Positions 1 through 8,785 of a stretch of 64,000 nt of DNA are shown here, one piece after another. Below the pieces are notes generated by a model. It saw only the letters and a program-made list of their open reading frames with translations. It was not told the origin of the DNA and made no database searches. The first letter of the stretch is position 1, and every line of letters starts with the position of its first letter. Source of the stretch: Stenotrophomonas maltophilia (GTDB lineage: Bacteria > Pseudomonadota > Gammaproteobacteria > Xanthomonadales > Xanthomonadaceae); the NCBI GenBank assembly GCA_002364755.1, contig DEZI01000037.1, positions 58,229-122,228 of the forward strand, in the 5' to 3' direction. Both the position numbers and the translations under genes were made by a program.

Positions 1-1
1 C

Positions 2-958
2 AGCGTCTACCTGGTCGCGCTGCCGGCGGCGCACAACTTCCCGATGAGTTCGCCGGGCTTCTTCGGCGCGCTGTATGCCGGCGCGCGCGTGGTGCTCAGC
101 CCCCGCCCCGGCCCGGATGCCGCGTTCCCGCTGATCGCCCGCGAACGGGTGACCTGCTGCGGCCTCGTGCCGCCGTTGGCCCTGCTGTGGGCGCAGGCCG
201 CGGCGACCAGCAAGCACGATCTGTCCAGCCTGCAGGTGCTGCAGGTGGGCGGTGCCAAGCTGGTGCCGGAAGCCGCGCGGCGGGTGATCGACGGTCTGCG
301 CTGCACGCTGCAGCAGGTGTTCGGCATGGCCGAAGGCCTGGTCAACTACACGCGGCTGGATGACCCCGAAGAGCTGGTCGTGGCCTGCCAGGGGCGACCG
401 ATCAGCCCGGATGACGAGGTGCGCGTGGTCGATGACCACGACCAGCCCGTGGCCGAAGGCGAGGTGGGGCATCTGCTGACCCGTGGCCCTTACACCATCG
501 GCGCGTACCACAACGATGCGGTGGCCAACGCGCGCGCCTTCACCGACGACGGCTTCTATCGCACCGGCGACCGTGTGCAGCAGCTGCCGGGTGGCTACCT
601 GGTGGTGCAGGGCCGCGCGGGCGACCACATCAACCGTGCCGGCGAGAAGATCTCCGCCGAAGAGATCGAAGACCATCTGCTGGCCCATCCCGCCGTGTTC
701 GATGCGGCAGTGGTCTCCATTCCCGATGACTACCTGGGAGAGCGCAGCTGCGCCTTCGTCATCCAGCAGGGTGAGCCGATCAAGGGGCCCGCGCTGAAGG
801 CGTGGATGCGTGGCCGCGGCCTGGCCGCGTTCAAGGTGCCCGACCAGGTGGTGTTCGTGGACAGTTTCGATACCACGGCGGTCGGCAAGATCAGCCGTCG
901 TGAACTGCGCGCGCAGCTGCGTGCGCGTCATCTGCAACAGACAGGAGGAACGCGCTGA
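2..958 (+). CDS. entE: 2,3-dihydroxybenzoate-AMP ligase, 5' end outside window
   Basis: This is the C-terminal part (about 318 residues) of an EntE-type adenylating enzyme. EntE activates 2,3-dihydroxybenzoate with ATP and loads it onto the phosphopantetheine arm of the aryl carrier protein in catecholate siderophore synthesis. The frame is open from the window edge, so the N-terminus lies outside; the first residues (ALPAAHNFPMSSPG) are typical of mid-EntE sequence. Visible motifs are FGMAEGLVNYTRLDD, the ANL hinge region YRTGDRV and the C-terminal lysine region TAVGKISRREL. The stop overlaps the next start (ATGA at 957-960), so the genes are translationally coupled. About 540 residues is usual for the family, so roughly 220 are missing. 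Confidence 0.93.
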   Translation, partial: SVYLVALPAAHNFPMSSPGFFGALYAGARVVLSPRPGPDAAFPLIARERVTCCGLVPPLALLWAQAAATSKHDLSSLQVLQVGGAKLVPEAARRVIDGLRCTLQQVFGMAEGLVNYTRLDDPEELVVACQGRPISPDDEVRVVDDHDQPVAEGEVGHLLTRGPYTIGAYHNDAVANARAFTDDGFYRTGDRVQQLPGGYLVVQGRAGDHINRAGEKISAEEIEDHLLAHPAVFDAAVVSIPDDYLGERSCAFVIQQGEPIKGPALKAWMRGRGLAAFKVPDQVVFVDSFDTTAVGKISRRELRAQLRARHLQQTGGTR

Positions 959-1590
959 TGGCGCTGCCCCGCATTACCCCATACCCCTTGCCGACCGCCG
1001 CCGAACTGCCGGTCCCGCGCGGCCTGTGGCGGCCGCAGCGTGATCGCATCGCCTTGCTGGTGCATGACATGCAGCGCTATTTCCTGGCGGCGTTCGACGC
1101 CGGTACCGAGCCGCTGCAGCCGGCGGTGGCCAACATCGCGCGTCTGCTGGCGCATTGCCGGGCATACGGCATCCCGGTGTTCTATACCGCCCAGCATGGC
1201 GACCAGGACCGGCGTGACCGCGGCCTGCAGGCCGACCTGTGGGGCCCGGGCATGCGCCGCGGCGAGGAGCACGAACCGATCATCGATGCACTTGCCCCGC
1301 AGGCGGGTGAGCACGTGCTGGTCAAGCATCGTTACAGCGCCTTCCAGCGCAGCAACCTGGAAACCCTGATGCGCGTGCGCGGCCGTGACCAGCTGCTGGT
1401 CACCGGGGTGTATGCGCATATCGGCTGCACGGCCACCGTGGTCGAGGCCTTCCAGCGTGACATCGAGGCATTCATCGCCGCCGATGCGGTCGCCGACTTC
1501 TCGCGCGCCGACCATGACCAGGCCCTGCATTGGATCGCCCGCACCAGTGGCGTACCGATGACCACCTTACAGCTGCTGGAGGTGCTCTGA
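958..1590 (+). CDS. entB: isochorismatase (EntB-type domain without carrier protein)
   Basis: Cysteine-hydrolase-fold isochorismatase of 210 residues that should convert isochorismate to 2,3-dihydro-2,3-dihydroxybenzoate. LLVHDMQRYFL near residue 30, VKHRYSAF near residue 120 and GVYAHIGC near residue 150 are the expected active-site strands. In E. coli EntB this domain is fused to a C-terminal aryl carrier domain. Here the protein ends after the isochorismatase domain, and the carrier is the next gene, overlapping by one base (TGATGG at 1588-1593). The start overlaps the entE stop. The split architecture is unlike E. coli but internally consistent, because the carrier is encoded directly downstream. 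Confidence 0.92.
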   Translation: MALPRITPYPLPTAAELPVPRGLWRPQRDRIALLVHDMQRYFLAAFDAGTEPLQPAVANIARLLAHCRAYGIPVFYTAQHGDQDRRDRGLQADLWGPGMRRGEEHEPIIDALAPQAGEHVLVKHRYSAFQRSNLETLMRVRGRDQLLVTGVYAHIGCTATVVEAFQRDIEAFIAADAVADFSRADHDQALHWIARTSGVPMTTLQLLEVL

Positions 1591-1847
1591 TGGCTACGAT
1601 CCAGGACGTGCTGGACCTTGAGCGCATGCGGGCCGACGTGGCGCGCGTGCTCGATTGCGAGCCGGCCGATATCGGCGAGGACGACAACCTGATCGACCTC
1701 GACCTGGATTCGATGCGCATGCTCGGCCTGGTCCTGGCCTGGGGCAACACCGGGCTGCCGCTGGAGTTCTCGCAGCTGGCCGAGCACAGCACGCTGCGCC
1801 ACTGGTGGGCGGTGGTGCAGAAACTGCAGGCGGCGCAGCAGACATGA
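1590..1847 (+). CDS. stand-alone aryl carrier protein
   Basis: An 85-residue acyl/aryl carrier protein equivalent to the C-terminal domain of E. coli EntB. The motif LDLDSMRML carries the serine (Ser41) expected to receive 4'-phosphopantetheine. It would hold the 2,3-dihydroxybenzoyl group supplied by EntE and present it to the condensation domain of EntF. The start at 1590 is chosen because it overlaps the isochorismatase stop and gives a normal carrier length; the longer open frame upstream lies inside the isochorismatase gene. Its stop overlaps the entF start (ATGA at 1844-1847). The phosphopantetheinyl transferase that would activate it is not in this window. Confidence 0.9.
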   Translation: MATIQDVLDLERMRADVARVLDCEPADIGEDDNLIDLDLDSMRMLGLVLAWGNTGLPLEFSQLAEHSTLRHWWAVVQKLQAAQQT

Positions 1848-4800
1848 GCGCCGCGGGGCTGGCGACGCCGGTGGCACTGACCGAGGCGCAGTCAGGCCTG
1901 TGGTATGCCCAGCGCCTGGCACCGGACAACCCCTCGTTCAATACGGCCCATGCCGTGTGGATCGAGGGTGCGCTGGACGTCGTCGCATTCGTGGCCGCAG
2001 CCAACCAGGCGGCGGCCGAGGCGCAGGCCTTCGCGCTGCGTTTTGCCGAGGGCGAGAACGGCCAGCCGCTGCAGTGGCACGACGCTGCCCATGTGCCGCA
2101 GCTGTCGCTTCGCGATGTGTCGGCTGAGGCCGATCCTGCAGCCGTGGCGCGTGCCGCGATGCAGGCCGACCGTTTGGCAGCGGTGGATCCCAGCCGTGAC
2201 CGCATCAGCCAGCAGATGCTGTTTGATCTGGGTGGGCAGCGCTGGGTCTGGTACCTGCGCGTGCACCACCTGGCTGCCGATGGCTATGGCATGGCGTTGT
2301 TCAGTGACCGGGTGTGTGCGCTGTATGCGGGACGCGAGGGCGAGCCATTGCCGCCGCTGGCCGGCGTGCTGGCCGATGACGCCGCCTATCGTGCAGATCC
2401 CCGTCGCGGCCTCGCGGGCCAGTGGTGGCGCGAACAACTGCAGGGTGCGCCAGCCGGTGCGGGGCTGGCCGGGACAGTAGCGGCCAGCGACGATGCGCTG
2501 CGTTTCGTGCAGCCGCTCGATGCATCCTTCCGCGACCTGCTGCTGCAGACTGCGGCGCGTTGGATGCAGCCGTGGCCGGACGTGCTGGCCGCGCTGTCGG
2601 CCGAGTACCTGCGGCGGATGAGCGCGGCCGAGGAAGTGGTACTGGGCGTGCCCTGGATGGGCCGCCTCGGCAATGCCTCGGCGCGGGTGCCGGCCATGGT
2701 GATGAACGTGCTGCCGCTGCGGGTCGCGGCGGGCGAGGGCAGCGTCGAAGACGTTGTGCGTGGCATCGGCCGGCAATTGAGCCAGGGGCGCAAGCACGGG
2801 CGCTACCGTGGCGAACAGCTGCGTCGTGACCTTGGCCTGGTCGGTGCGCAGCAGCGCCTGCACGGCCCACTGGTGAACGTGCAGCCGTTCTACAGGCCGC
2901 TGGCGTTGCCCGGCGTCGAGGCCACGCTGGAGGTGCTGTGCACCGGCCCGGTGGATGACCTGACCCTGGGCTTCCGTGGCGACGGCCAGACCCTGCTGGA
3001 CCTGGAGATCGAGGCCAATCCCGCGTTGTACAGCCGCGACGACGTGCAGGCGCATGGCACGCGGCTGCTGCATTTCGTGGCGGCCGCACTGCAGTCGCCC
3101 GATATGGCCGACGTGCCGCTGGCCACGCCCGAGGAGGCGCAGCGGACGGTGCACGGCTTCAACGCCACCGCCCATGCGCTGCCCGAAACCACCCTCGTGG
3201 AGCTGCTGCAGCAGGGCATGGATCGTGACCCGCAGGCGACGGCGCTGGTGTTCGGTGACGCCGCACTGGATCACGGGACATTGGAAGCGCGCAGTTTTGC
3301 GTTGGCCGCCCAGTTGCGCGCGCTGGGCGTCGGCCCGGGCAGCGTGGTCGCGGTGGCGTTGCCGCGCTCGCCGGAGCTGGTGATCGCGCTGATGGCCGTG
3401 CTGCGCGCCGGCGCTGCTTACCTGCCGCTGGATCTTGCCCATCCCGATGAACGCCTGGCGCGCATCCTCGCCTCGGCACGACCGGTCTGCGCGCTGGCCG
3501 AGGCCGACGTACAGGCTCGGCTGGGCGGGGTGCCGGTGCTGGCGCCCACGCAGTGGACCGCACTGAGTTTCGCCGCGCCTTGGCGCCAGCCATCGCCGGA
3601 CGATGCGGCCTATGTCATCTACACCTCCGGCTCGACCGGTGAGCCCAAGGGCGTGGTCATCGAGCACCGGGCCATCGTCAATCGCCTGCTGTGGATGCGC
3701 GAGCACTACGGGTTCACCGCCGATGACCGCGTGCTGCAGAAGACCCCGGCCACGTTCGACGTGTCGGTCTGGGAATTCTTCCTGCCGCTGCTGTGTGGCG
3801 CCGCCCTGGTGCTGGCCGCACCGGAGGCGCATCGCGACCCGACCGAGCTGGCGCGGCTGATCCGCAGCCATGAGATCACCACCGCGCATTTTGTGCCGTC
3901 CATGCTTGACGCCTTCCTTGCCGCGCCGGCATCGGAGGGCCTGCAGCTGCGGCGGGTGTTCACCAGTGGCGAGGCGCTGGACGCCACGCTGCGTGATCGC
4001 TTCCACGGCCGGGTGCAGGCGGAACTGCACAACCTGTACGGCCCGACCGAGGCCGCGGTCGATGTGAGCTGGTGGCCGGCGTCGGCCGAGGACCGCTCGC
4101 GGCCGGTGCCGATCGGCTTCCCCGTGTGGAATACCCGCCTGTATGTGCTGGACGCGCGCATGCAGCCGCTGCCGGTCGGCGTGCCGGGTGATCTCTATCT
4201 GGGCGGCGTGCAGCTGGCACGTGGCTACCTGGGCCGCGATGACCTGACCGCCGAGCGCTTCCTGGCCGATCCTTTCCTGCCCGGGGAGCGCATCTACCGC
4301 ACCGGCGACGTCGCACGCTGGCGCGCCGATGGCGCGGTGGATTACCTCGGCCGCAGCGACCATCAGGTCAAGCTGCGTGGCCTGCGTATCGAGCTGGGCG
4401 AGATCGAGGCCGCGTTGCGCGAACTGCCCGGCATGGACCGGGTGGAGGTGCTGCTGCGCCACGACACGCCGGACGATGCGCGGCTGGTGGCCTATGTGCC
4501 CTCGTCGTGCGCGGATGCCGCGGTGCTGCGTAGCCATCTCGCGATGCGCTTACCGGATTACATGCTGCCGTCGGCCTTCGTCGGCGTGGACGACTGGCCG
4601 GTCACGGCCAACGGCAAGCTCGACCGCACGGCGTTACCGAAGCCGCCGCAGCAGGAGGTCGCCGGACGTGCGCCGAGCACGCCGCTGGAACAGGAACTGG
4701 CAGAGCTGTTCGCAGGTGCGCTGCGCCGTGAGCTGCCCGTCGCCGCGGACGCGGACTTCTTCAGCCTGGGGGGCGATTCGCTGTCGGCCGTGCACCTGTT

Positions 4801-5731
4801 GCTGGCCATCGAACAACGCTGGCGCTGCGATCTCGGTCTGGGTGCACTGTTTGCGCAGCCGACTGTCGCCGCGCTGGCCGCACGCATCGCCGAGCCACCG
4901 GCGCTGGCCGACCACGCGCTGGGGCCGGTGATTGCACTGGCCACGGTGGAAAATGCCGCGCCGCCGCTGTTCGTGGTGCATCCGGCCGGTGGCATTGCCT
5001 GGAACTACCGGACGCTGGCACGCGCGCTGCAGCCGGCGCGCACGGTCTACGGCCTGCAGTCGCCGGCGCTGGATCCGCAGCAGGCCATGCCGTCCAGCAT
5101 CGAGGTGATGGCCAACGACTACGTGCGCCGCATCGCCACACTGCAACCGCAGGGGCCGGTGCATCTGCTGGGCTGGTCGGTGGGCGGCATCCTGGCGCAG
5201 GCCATGGCGGTGCGCCTGCATGAGATCGGCCGCGGTGTGGGTGAGGTGGTGCTTTTGGATGCCTATCCCAGCGAATGCTGGCGGGCCGAGCCGGAACCGG
5301 ACGCCATCACGGCGCTGCGCGCGCTGCTGGCCATTGCCGGCCACGATCCCGATGCCCACCCGGAGCTGGACAGCCGCGAGCGCATCCTCGCCTTCCTGCG
5401 CCGTGGCGGCAGTGCGCTGGGCCGCCTGCCGGATGTGGTGCTGGATGGGGTGGTACGTGCCGTCACTGGGACCAATCGCTTGATCCGCGAGCACCACCAT
5501 CGCCCGTATGACGGAACGCTGGTGCATGTGCGTGCGGGGCGTGACCACCATGCGCGGCCACAGCTGCAGTCGGCGCTGTGGATGGCGCATGCGCGCAAGG
5601 TGCAGGCGCTGGAACTGCCGTACCTGCACGCCGAACTGACCGGCCGCGACGCGGTCGCACAGCTGGCGCCGTGGTTGTCGACACGGCTGCGGCAGTGGGA
5701 TGAAGAGCAGGAGATCGCAGCATGCAGTTGA
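1844..5731 (+). CDS. entF: enterobactin-type nonribosomal peptide synthetase (C-A-T-TE)
   Basis: NRPS of 1295 residues, close to E. coli EntF (1293). Domains in order: condensation (HHLAADG at about 141-147), adenylation (YTSGSTGEPKG near 590, VSVWEFF, THFVPSM-like AHFVPSM, NLYGPTEAAVD), thiolation (LGGDSLS, Ser979) and thioesterase (GWSVGG, Ser1112). The residues lining the A-domain pocket that can be read (D, V, W, H, F, S and V at the usual spacing) agree with serine activation as in EntF. The product should therefore be a 2,3-dihydroxybenzoyl-serine catecholate. Whether TE releases a cyclic trimer or another form cannot be told from sequence. The start overlaps the carrier-protein stop, and the end overlaps entA by 10 bases. 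Confidence 0.94.
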   Translation: MSAAGLATPVALTEAQSGLWYAQRLAPDNPSFNTAHAVWIEGALDVVAFVAAANQAAAEAQAFALRFAEGENGQPLQWHDAAHVPQLSLRDVSAEADPAAVARAAMQADRLAAVDPSRDRISQQMLFDLGGQRWVWYLRVHHLAADGYGMALFSDRVCALYAGREGEPLPPLAGVLADDAAYRADPRRGLAGQWWREQLQGAPAGAGLAGTVAASDDALRFVQPLDASFRDLLLQTAARWMQPWPDVLAALSAEYLRRMSAAEEVVLGVPWMGRLGNASARVPAMVMNVLPLRVAAGEGSVEDVVRGIGRQLSQGRKHGRYRGEQLRRDLGLVGAQQRLHGPLVNVQPFYRPLALPGVEATLEVLCTGPVDDLTLGFRGDGQTLLDLEIEANPALYSRDDVQAHGTRLLHFVAAALQSPDMADVPLATPEEAQRTVHGFNATAHALPETTLVELLQQGMDRDPQATALVFGDAALDHGTLEARSFALAAQLRALGVGPGSVVAVALPRSPELVIALMAVLRAGAAYLPLDLAHPDERLARILASARPVCALAEADVQARLGGVPVLAPTQWTALSFAAPWRQPSPDDAAYVIYTSGSTGEPKGVVIEHRAIVNRLLWMREHYGFTADDRVLQKTPATFDVSVWEFFLPLLCGAALVLAAPEAHRDPTELARLIRSHEITTAHFVPSMLDAFLAAPASEGLQLRRVFTSGEALDATLRDRFHGRVQAELHNLYGPTEAAVDVSWWPASAEDRSRPVPIGFPVWNTRLYVLDARMQPLPVGVPGDLYLGGVQLARGYLGRDDLTAERFLADPFLPGERIYRTGDVARWRADGAVDYLGRSDHQVKLRGLRIELGEIEAALRELPGMDRVEVLLRHDTPDDARLVAYVPSSCADAAVLRSHLAMRLPDYMLPSAFVGVDDWPVTANGKLDRTALPKPPQQEVAGRAPSTPLEQELAELFAGALRRELPVAADADFFSLGGDSLSAVHLLLAIEQRWRCDLGLGALFAQPTVAALAARIAEPPALADHALGPVIALATVENAAPPLFVVHPAGGIAWNYRTLARALQPARTVYGLQSPALDPQQAMPSSIEVMANDYVRRIATLQPQGPVHLLGWSVGGILAQAMAVRLHEIGRGVGEVVLLDAYPSECWRAEPEPDAITALRALLAIAGHDPDAHPELDSRERILAFLRRGGSALGRLPDVVLDGVVRAVTGTNRLIREHHHRPYDGTLVHVRAGRDHHARPQLQSALWMAHARKVQALELPYLHAELTGRDAVAQLAPWLSTRLRQWDEEQEIAACS

Positions 5732-6480
5732 CCGGTTTTGAAGGGCGCGTGGCGCTGGTGACCGGCGCCGCCGGTGGCATCGGTGCTGCGCTGGTGCGGC
5801 TGCTGGCCGATGCGGGATGCACGGTGGTGGCGACGGATCGTGAGTGTCCTGAGGTGGACGATGCGCGCGTGCATGCACGTGCGCTGGACGTCACCGACAG
5901 CGCGGCGGTGGATGCGGTGGTGGCGGATGTCGAGGCGGCGGTTGGCCCGATTGCACTGGCTGCCAGCGTGGCTGGCGTGCTGCACGTGGGTGAGGTGGCC
6001 GGCACCAGCGATGAGGACTGGCGACGCGTGTTCGCGGCCAATGCCAATGGCGTGTTCCATGTCGGCCGCGCGCTGGCGCGGGTGATGTCACCGCGGCGCC
6101 AGGGGGCGATCGTCACCGTCAGCTCGAATGCGGCCGGCGTCCCGCGGCATGGCATGGCCGCCTACGCGGCATCGAAAGCCGCCGCCACCATGTTCACCCG
6201 CTGCCTGGGGCTGGAGCTGGCGCCGCTGGGCATCCGCTGCAACATCGTCGCCCCGGGTTCCACCCTGACCCCGATGCAGACCGGCATGTGGGACGACGCG
6301 CAGGGCGCCGAGCGGGTGATTGCAGGCAACTTGGACACCTACAAGGCCGGCATCCCGCTGCGCAAGCTGGCCACCCCGGAGGACATCGCCCATTCGGTGA
6401 TGTTCCTGCTTTCCGACCAGGCCGGCCACGTAGCGATGAGCGACCTCTACGTAGACGGCGGCGCCACCCTGCGCGGCTGA
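5722..6480 (+). CDS. entA: 2,3-dihydro-2,3-dihydroxybenzoate dehydrogenase
   Basis: Short-chain dehydrogenase of 252 residues that oxidises 2,3-dihydro-2,3-dihydroxybenzoate to 2,3-dihydroxybenzoate with NAD+. The cofactor motif GAAGGIG lies at about 14-20. The catalytic Ser lies in VTVSSNAAG, and the YAASKAA motif gives the Tyr and Lys. NIVAPGSTLTPMQ matches EntA proteins. It is the last gene of the siderophore operon and starts inside entF (10-base overlap). After its stop there is a 270-base stretch with a REP element at 6519-6543 and a small GGCACC/GGTGCC inverted repeat at 6561-6575. No Fur box is visible here; the operon promoter would lie upstream of the window. Confidence 0.94.
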   Translation: MQLTGFEGRVALVTGAAGGIGAALVRLLADAGCTVVATDRECPEVDDARVHARALDVTDSAAVDAVVADVEAAVGPIALAASVAGVLHVGEVAGTSDEDWRRVFAANANGVFHVGRALARVMSPRRQGAIVTVSSNAAGVPRHGMAAYAASKAAATMFTRCLGLELAPLGIRCNIVAPGSTLTPMQTGMWDDAQGAERVIAGNLDTYKAGIPLRKLATPEDIAHSVMFLLSDQAGHVAMSDLYVDGGATLRG

Positions 6481-6518
6481 TCTGCTGTGGATCGGATGCC
6501 TCGAACGCTCGCGATGTT

Positions 6519-6543
6519 GTAGAGCCGAGCCTACGCTCGGCTC
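6519..6543 (+). repeat. SMAG/REP element
   Basis: GTAG head followed by an imperfect palindrome GAGCCGAGC / GCTCGGCTC with a short central loop. It matches the S. maltophilia GTAG-headed REP pattern repeated throughout the window. It sits 38 bases after the entA stop. Confidence 0.85.
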
Positions 6544-6752
6544 TTATCTCTTCCGAGTCTGGCACCTTAGGTGCCGAGAGCCCGGCGCGGACGACCGTTC
6601 GCCTCTAGGTCTTTTCGATCGCTCTGTAGCAAGGATCTCCGCGCCGGATTCTCCCTGATCCGCCCGGACAGTTGATCGAGCTGGCACTCGTACTGATAAG
6701 ACTGGGCAAGCTGGGGGAGCTCTCGATCCTGTCAGCTTAGCGGAGTTGCCCC

Positions 6753-7520
6753 ATGTTTGGGATCGGGATCGATGTCAGCGGTGAGAATTTGGATGTGGCT
6801 GTCCATGAACAGGCCTTCCGTCAGTCCAAGACCGATCGCATTGACACCATGGTTCTGGCTAACATGGCCGACGCTCTCAAGCTGACCCGTTACGTCCCGC
6901 CAGCGGCCTGGCAGCGCCGCATGAGTGAGCTGTGCCAGCGTCGACGCCATCTGGTGCAGATGCGGGTGAGTGAGCATCAGCGCATGCGCGCGTTCAGCGA
7001 ACCCAGCCTGATTTCCATGCTGAATCAACATCTGCGCGAGATCCAGATGAGCAAAAAGCAGCTCGATTCCATCAATCGCATCGCTCCTGGCCGACTCAGT
7101 GGGAAAGCCATCTCGGCCTTGGTAGGTGTTGCCCCCATGAGCCGCGAAAGCGGTACCTGGAAAGGACGACGGAGCATCACCGGCGGCCGTGCCGTTGTAC
7201 GCGAAGCGCTCTACATGGCAGCGCTGACCGCCAAACGCCATGAGCCCAGGCTCAAGGAATTCTTCGAATCCCTCGCCAACCAAGGCAAGCCGGGCAAGGC
7301 GGCCCTGGTCGCGGTGATGCGCAAGTTGCTGGTGATCCTCAACGCCCGCAAGCGGGACGAAGGCCCAGATGGCCTCCGCCTAACAAGACAGTTGCTACCG
7401 GGGGCTCAGCCCGCGGTACGGGCTTCGATTGCCTCCAGCCCAGCTTGCGGTCAGCCGTGTTGTTCGATCAGATCGAGTATGTGGGAGAGAAGCCCGTCGA
7501 AGGACTCGGATTCCTTATAG
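6753..7520 (+). mobile_element. IS110-family transposase remnant with internal deletions
   Basis: The open frame encodes recognisable IS110 transposase blocks that are too close together. GIDVSGENLDVAVHE at the N-terminus (start of the DEDD catalytic domain) is followed almost at once by KTDRIDTMVLA, which normally lies roughly 80 residues later. Further on, SKKQLDSI runs directly into the C-terminal transposase_20-type block (SGKAISALVGVAPMSRESG, GGRAVVREALYMA, VAVMRKLLVILNA). An intact family member has about 310-350 residues, while the recognisable part here is about 205 residues. Homology appears to end near 7376, and the rest of the frame is read-through. The copy should be catalytically dead. 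No flanking target-site duplication could be defined by eye. Confidence 0.82.
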
Positions 7521-7903
7521 ACGTTATAGAATGCCACTCTGTCGAGGACCTGATACCTGCCGGTCCCGGATGCGAAGCCATAGCAATCCATATCGCTTTC
7601 CCCAGCAGGGGATGACCCACCATCGGGGCAGGAGCGTGGAATGCTCAAGTAGAGAGAAACTCCCTCTACCATCAGCCCATCGTGACGTGAAAGGAAGTCC
7701 AGATAAGACTCCGGCAGGGCGGTGCCCAGCGTAGAACGAGCCAGGTCCTGGAGTGTTTCGATGCTGGATCGTTCAAGTGAAGGGCCAAGAAAAAAACTCG
7801 GCGTGGTTGAGCGGCCCGCGGAGCTCGAGAAGCCTAGCGTCCACTGAAGTCTGCATTTGCTGGGCTGCAGCTCGCATTCAATTAGGGCGGGCAGACATTG
7901 GGG
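7451..7903 (-). pseudogene. SMI1/KNR4 (SUKH)-like immunity protein remnant lacking its start
   Basis: The minus-strand frame is open from 7903 to a TGA at 7451-7453. The first ATG is at 7672, in the middle of the homologous part. Read from about 7790, the peptide has the SMI1/KNR4 (YrhA-like) pattern: ETLQDLARSTLGTALPESYLDFLSRHDGL, then EGVSLYLS, a Gly-rich stretch and a C-terminal LLSHILDLIEQHG. Such proteins are commonly immunity proteins of polymorphic or contact-dependent toxins. No ATG, GTG or TTG lies upstream of the conserved region in this frame, so the 5' end seems to have been lost by rearrangement. The downstream 73-codon piece (7451-7672) could still be translated. No toxin gene was found nearby. 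The family assignment is by eye. Confidence 0.5.
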
Positions 7904-7971
7904 TCATTGCTCATCCGGCGTCATTGCCAAGCGCCCAATCAGGTCATTACCGTCAACCAATGGCGCGATGG

Positions 7972-8009
7972 ACCAGCACCGCCGAATTCAACGGGCCGCC
8001 ATCGGCCGG
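7972..8009. repeat. 38-bp duplicate of an internal DUF2894 gene segment
   Basis: Bases 7972-8009 match 8953-8990, inside the DUF2894 gene, in the same orientation with a single mismatch. On the minus strand this piece encodes PADGGPLNSAVLV, as in the intact gene, but continues as HRAIG and a stop instead of QRMLD. It therefore looks like a scrap of a second, diverged copy of the gene, or of an older allele. The 981 bases between the two copies contain the orphan gene at 8259-8555 and two REP-like elements. Confidence 0.85.
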
Positions 8010-8258
8010 AGTGGGGAAGACAGCTTGTAAGTTGACGCAAATGACTCGGTGATGGCTGCGTCCGTCGCCCAAGCATCGGCGATTGTTCGGCCAGCAGGAT
8101 ACATGCGGCGCCGCTTCAGGCTGCTACCTGCAGCGCTTCAATCCGCAGTCCTGTACCAGTCGCGCACTCATGAATTTCACGCTTGGATAGGAATTCCATG
8201 CATGTTTGAATATGCCGGGTAAATCAATGCACAGTTGCGGGCGGTTTGGAGGCGGGGT

Positions 8259-8555
8259 ATGCGATATCAACTAGAGATAGTGAGAAGGCACTTGGCGCAG
8301 CGCAAACGCCTCTGGCTGGACCGCGAATTTGTTGAGGGTGATGAGACCTACAAGAGAGAGTTCTTCATAAAGCTCCACGGCAGGGTCTTGCACGTGGGCC
8401 TTGATGAATACCTCGACGGCTATGAGGATGCTACAGATCTCTACAGGCGGTACATCCGAAGATCATTCGATACCCTGCCTGAGGCAATGGACTTCGTACT
8501 TGGTGAGTTGGGTGTGAATGAGTTGGACATTGCTGCGGGATGCAAATCGAGTTGA
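8259..8555 (+). CDS. hypothetical protein (98 aa) in an accessory patch
   Basis: I do not recognise the family. The ATG at 8259 is preferred over the TTG at 8235 because GGAGG at 8248-8252 is correctly spaced before it. The protein is soluble, charged and predicted mostly helical, with a run KREFFIKLHGRVLHVGLDEYLDGYEDATDLYRRYIRRSFDTL. It has no signal peptide or membrane segment. Its base composition is visibly more AT-rich than the neighbouring operons. It lies between an immunity-like remnant and the conserved DUF2894 operon, so a small immunity-type protein is one possibility, but that is inference from position only. Confidence 0.55.
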   Translation: MRYQLEIVRRHLAQRKRLWLDREFVEGDETYKREFFIKLHGRVLHVGLDEYLDGYEDATDLYRRYIRRSFDTLPEAMDFVLGELGVNELDIAAGCKSS

Positions 8556-8690
8556 GTTCATTTTTCACGGACTCGATTGGTTCCTACAGGTATGCGTTCG
8601 AGAGATGGCTTGGCGCACGTTCAATCCGGCTGCGTCACGAAGACTCGAGACGAGCATCAAAGGTGCGCAATTGTTTGCGCCTCGCCCATA

Positions 8691-8778
8691 AGCCGAGCAT
8701 GGTTCAGCTCTACCGCGGCATTCGTGTCATGGCATGCAAATCGACGGATGCTTGGCGCCAACCAAGGTTGGCCTCTAC
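8691..8778. repeat. two degenerate REP elements
   Basis: Two inverted (CTAC-ending) elements of the window's REP family lie here: AGCCGAGCATGGTTCAGCTCTAC at about 8691-8713 (split palindrome with mismatches) and a GCCAACCAAGGTTGGC palindrome ending CTCTAC at about 8757-8778. They occupy the gap before the 3' end of the DUF2894 gene. No gene is supported in 8556-8785. Confidence 0.7.
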
Positions 8779-8785
8779 CAGACGC

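Noticed and set aside
1892..4537. Very long antisense open frame (881 codons) across entF
   Set aside because: High-GC codon shadow. It has no start context or domain, and entF on the plus strand is unmistakable. The same applies to the antisense frame in the RND pump gene (55363-58488).
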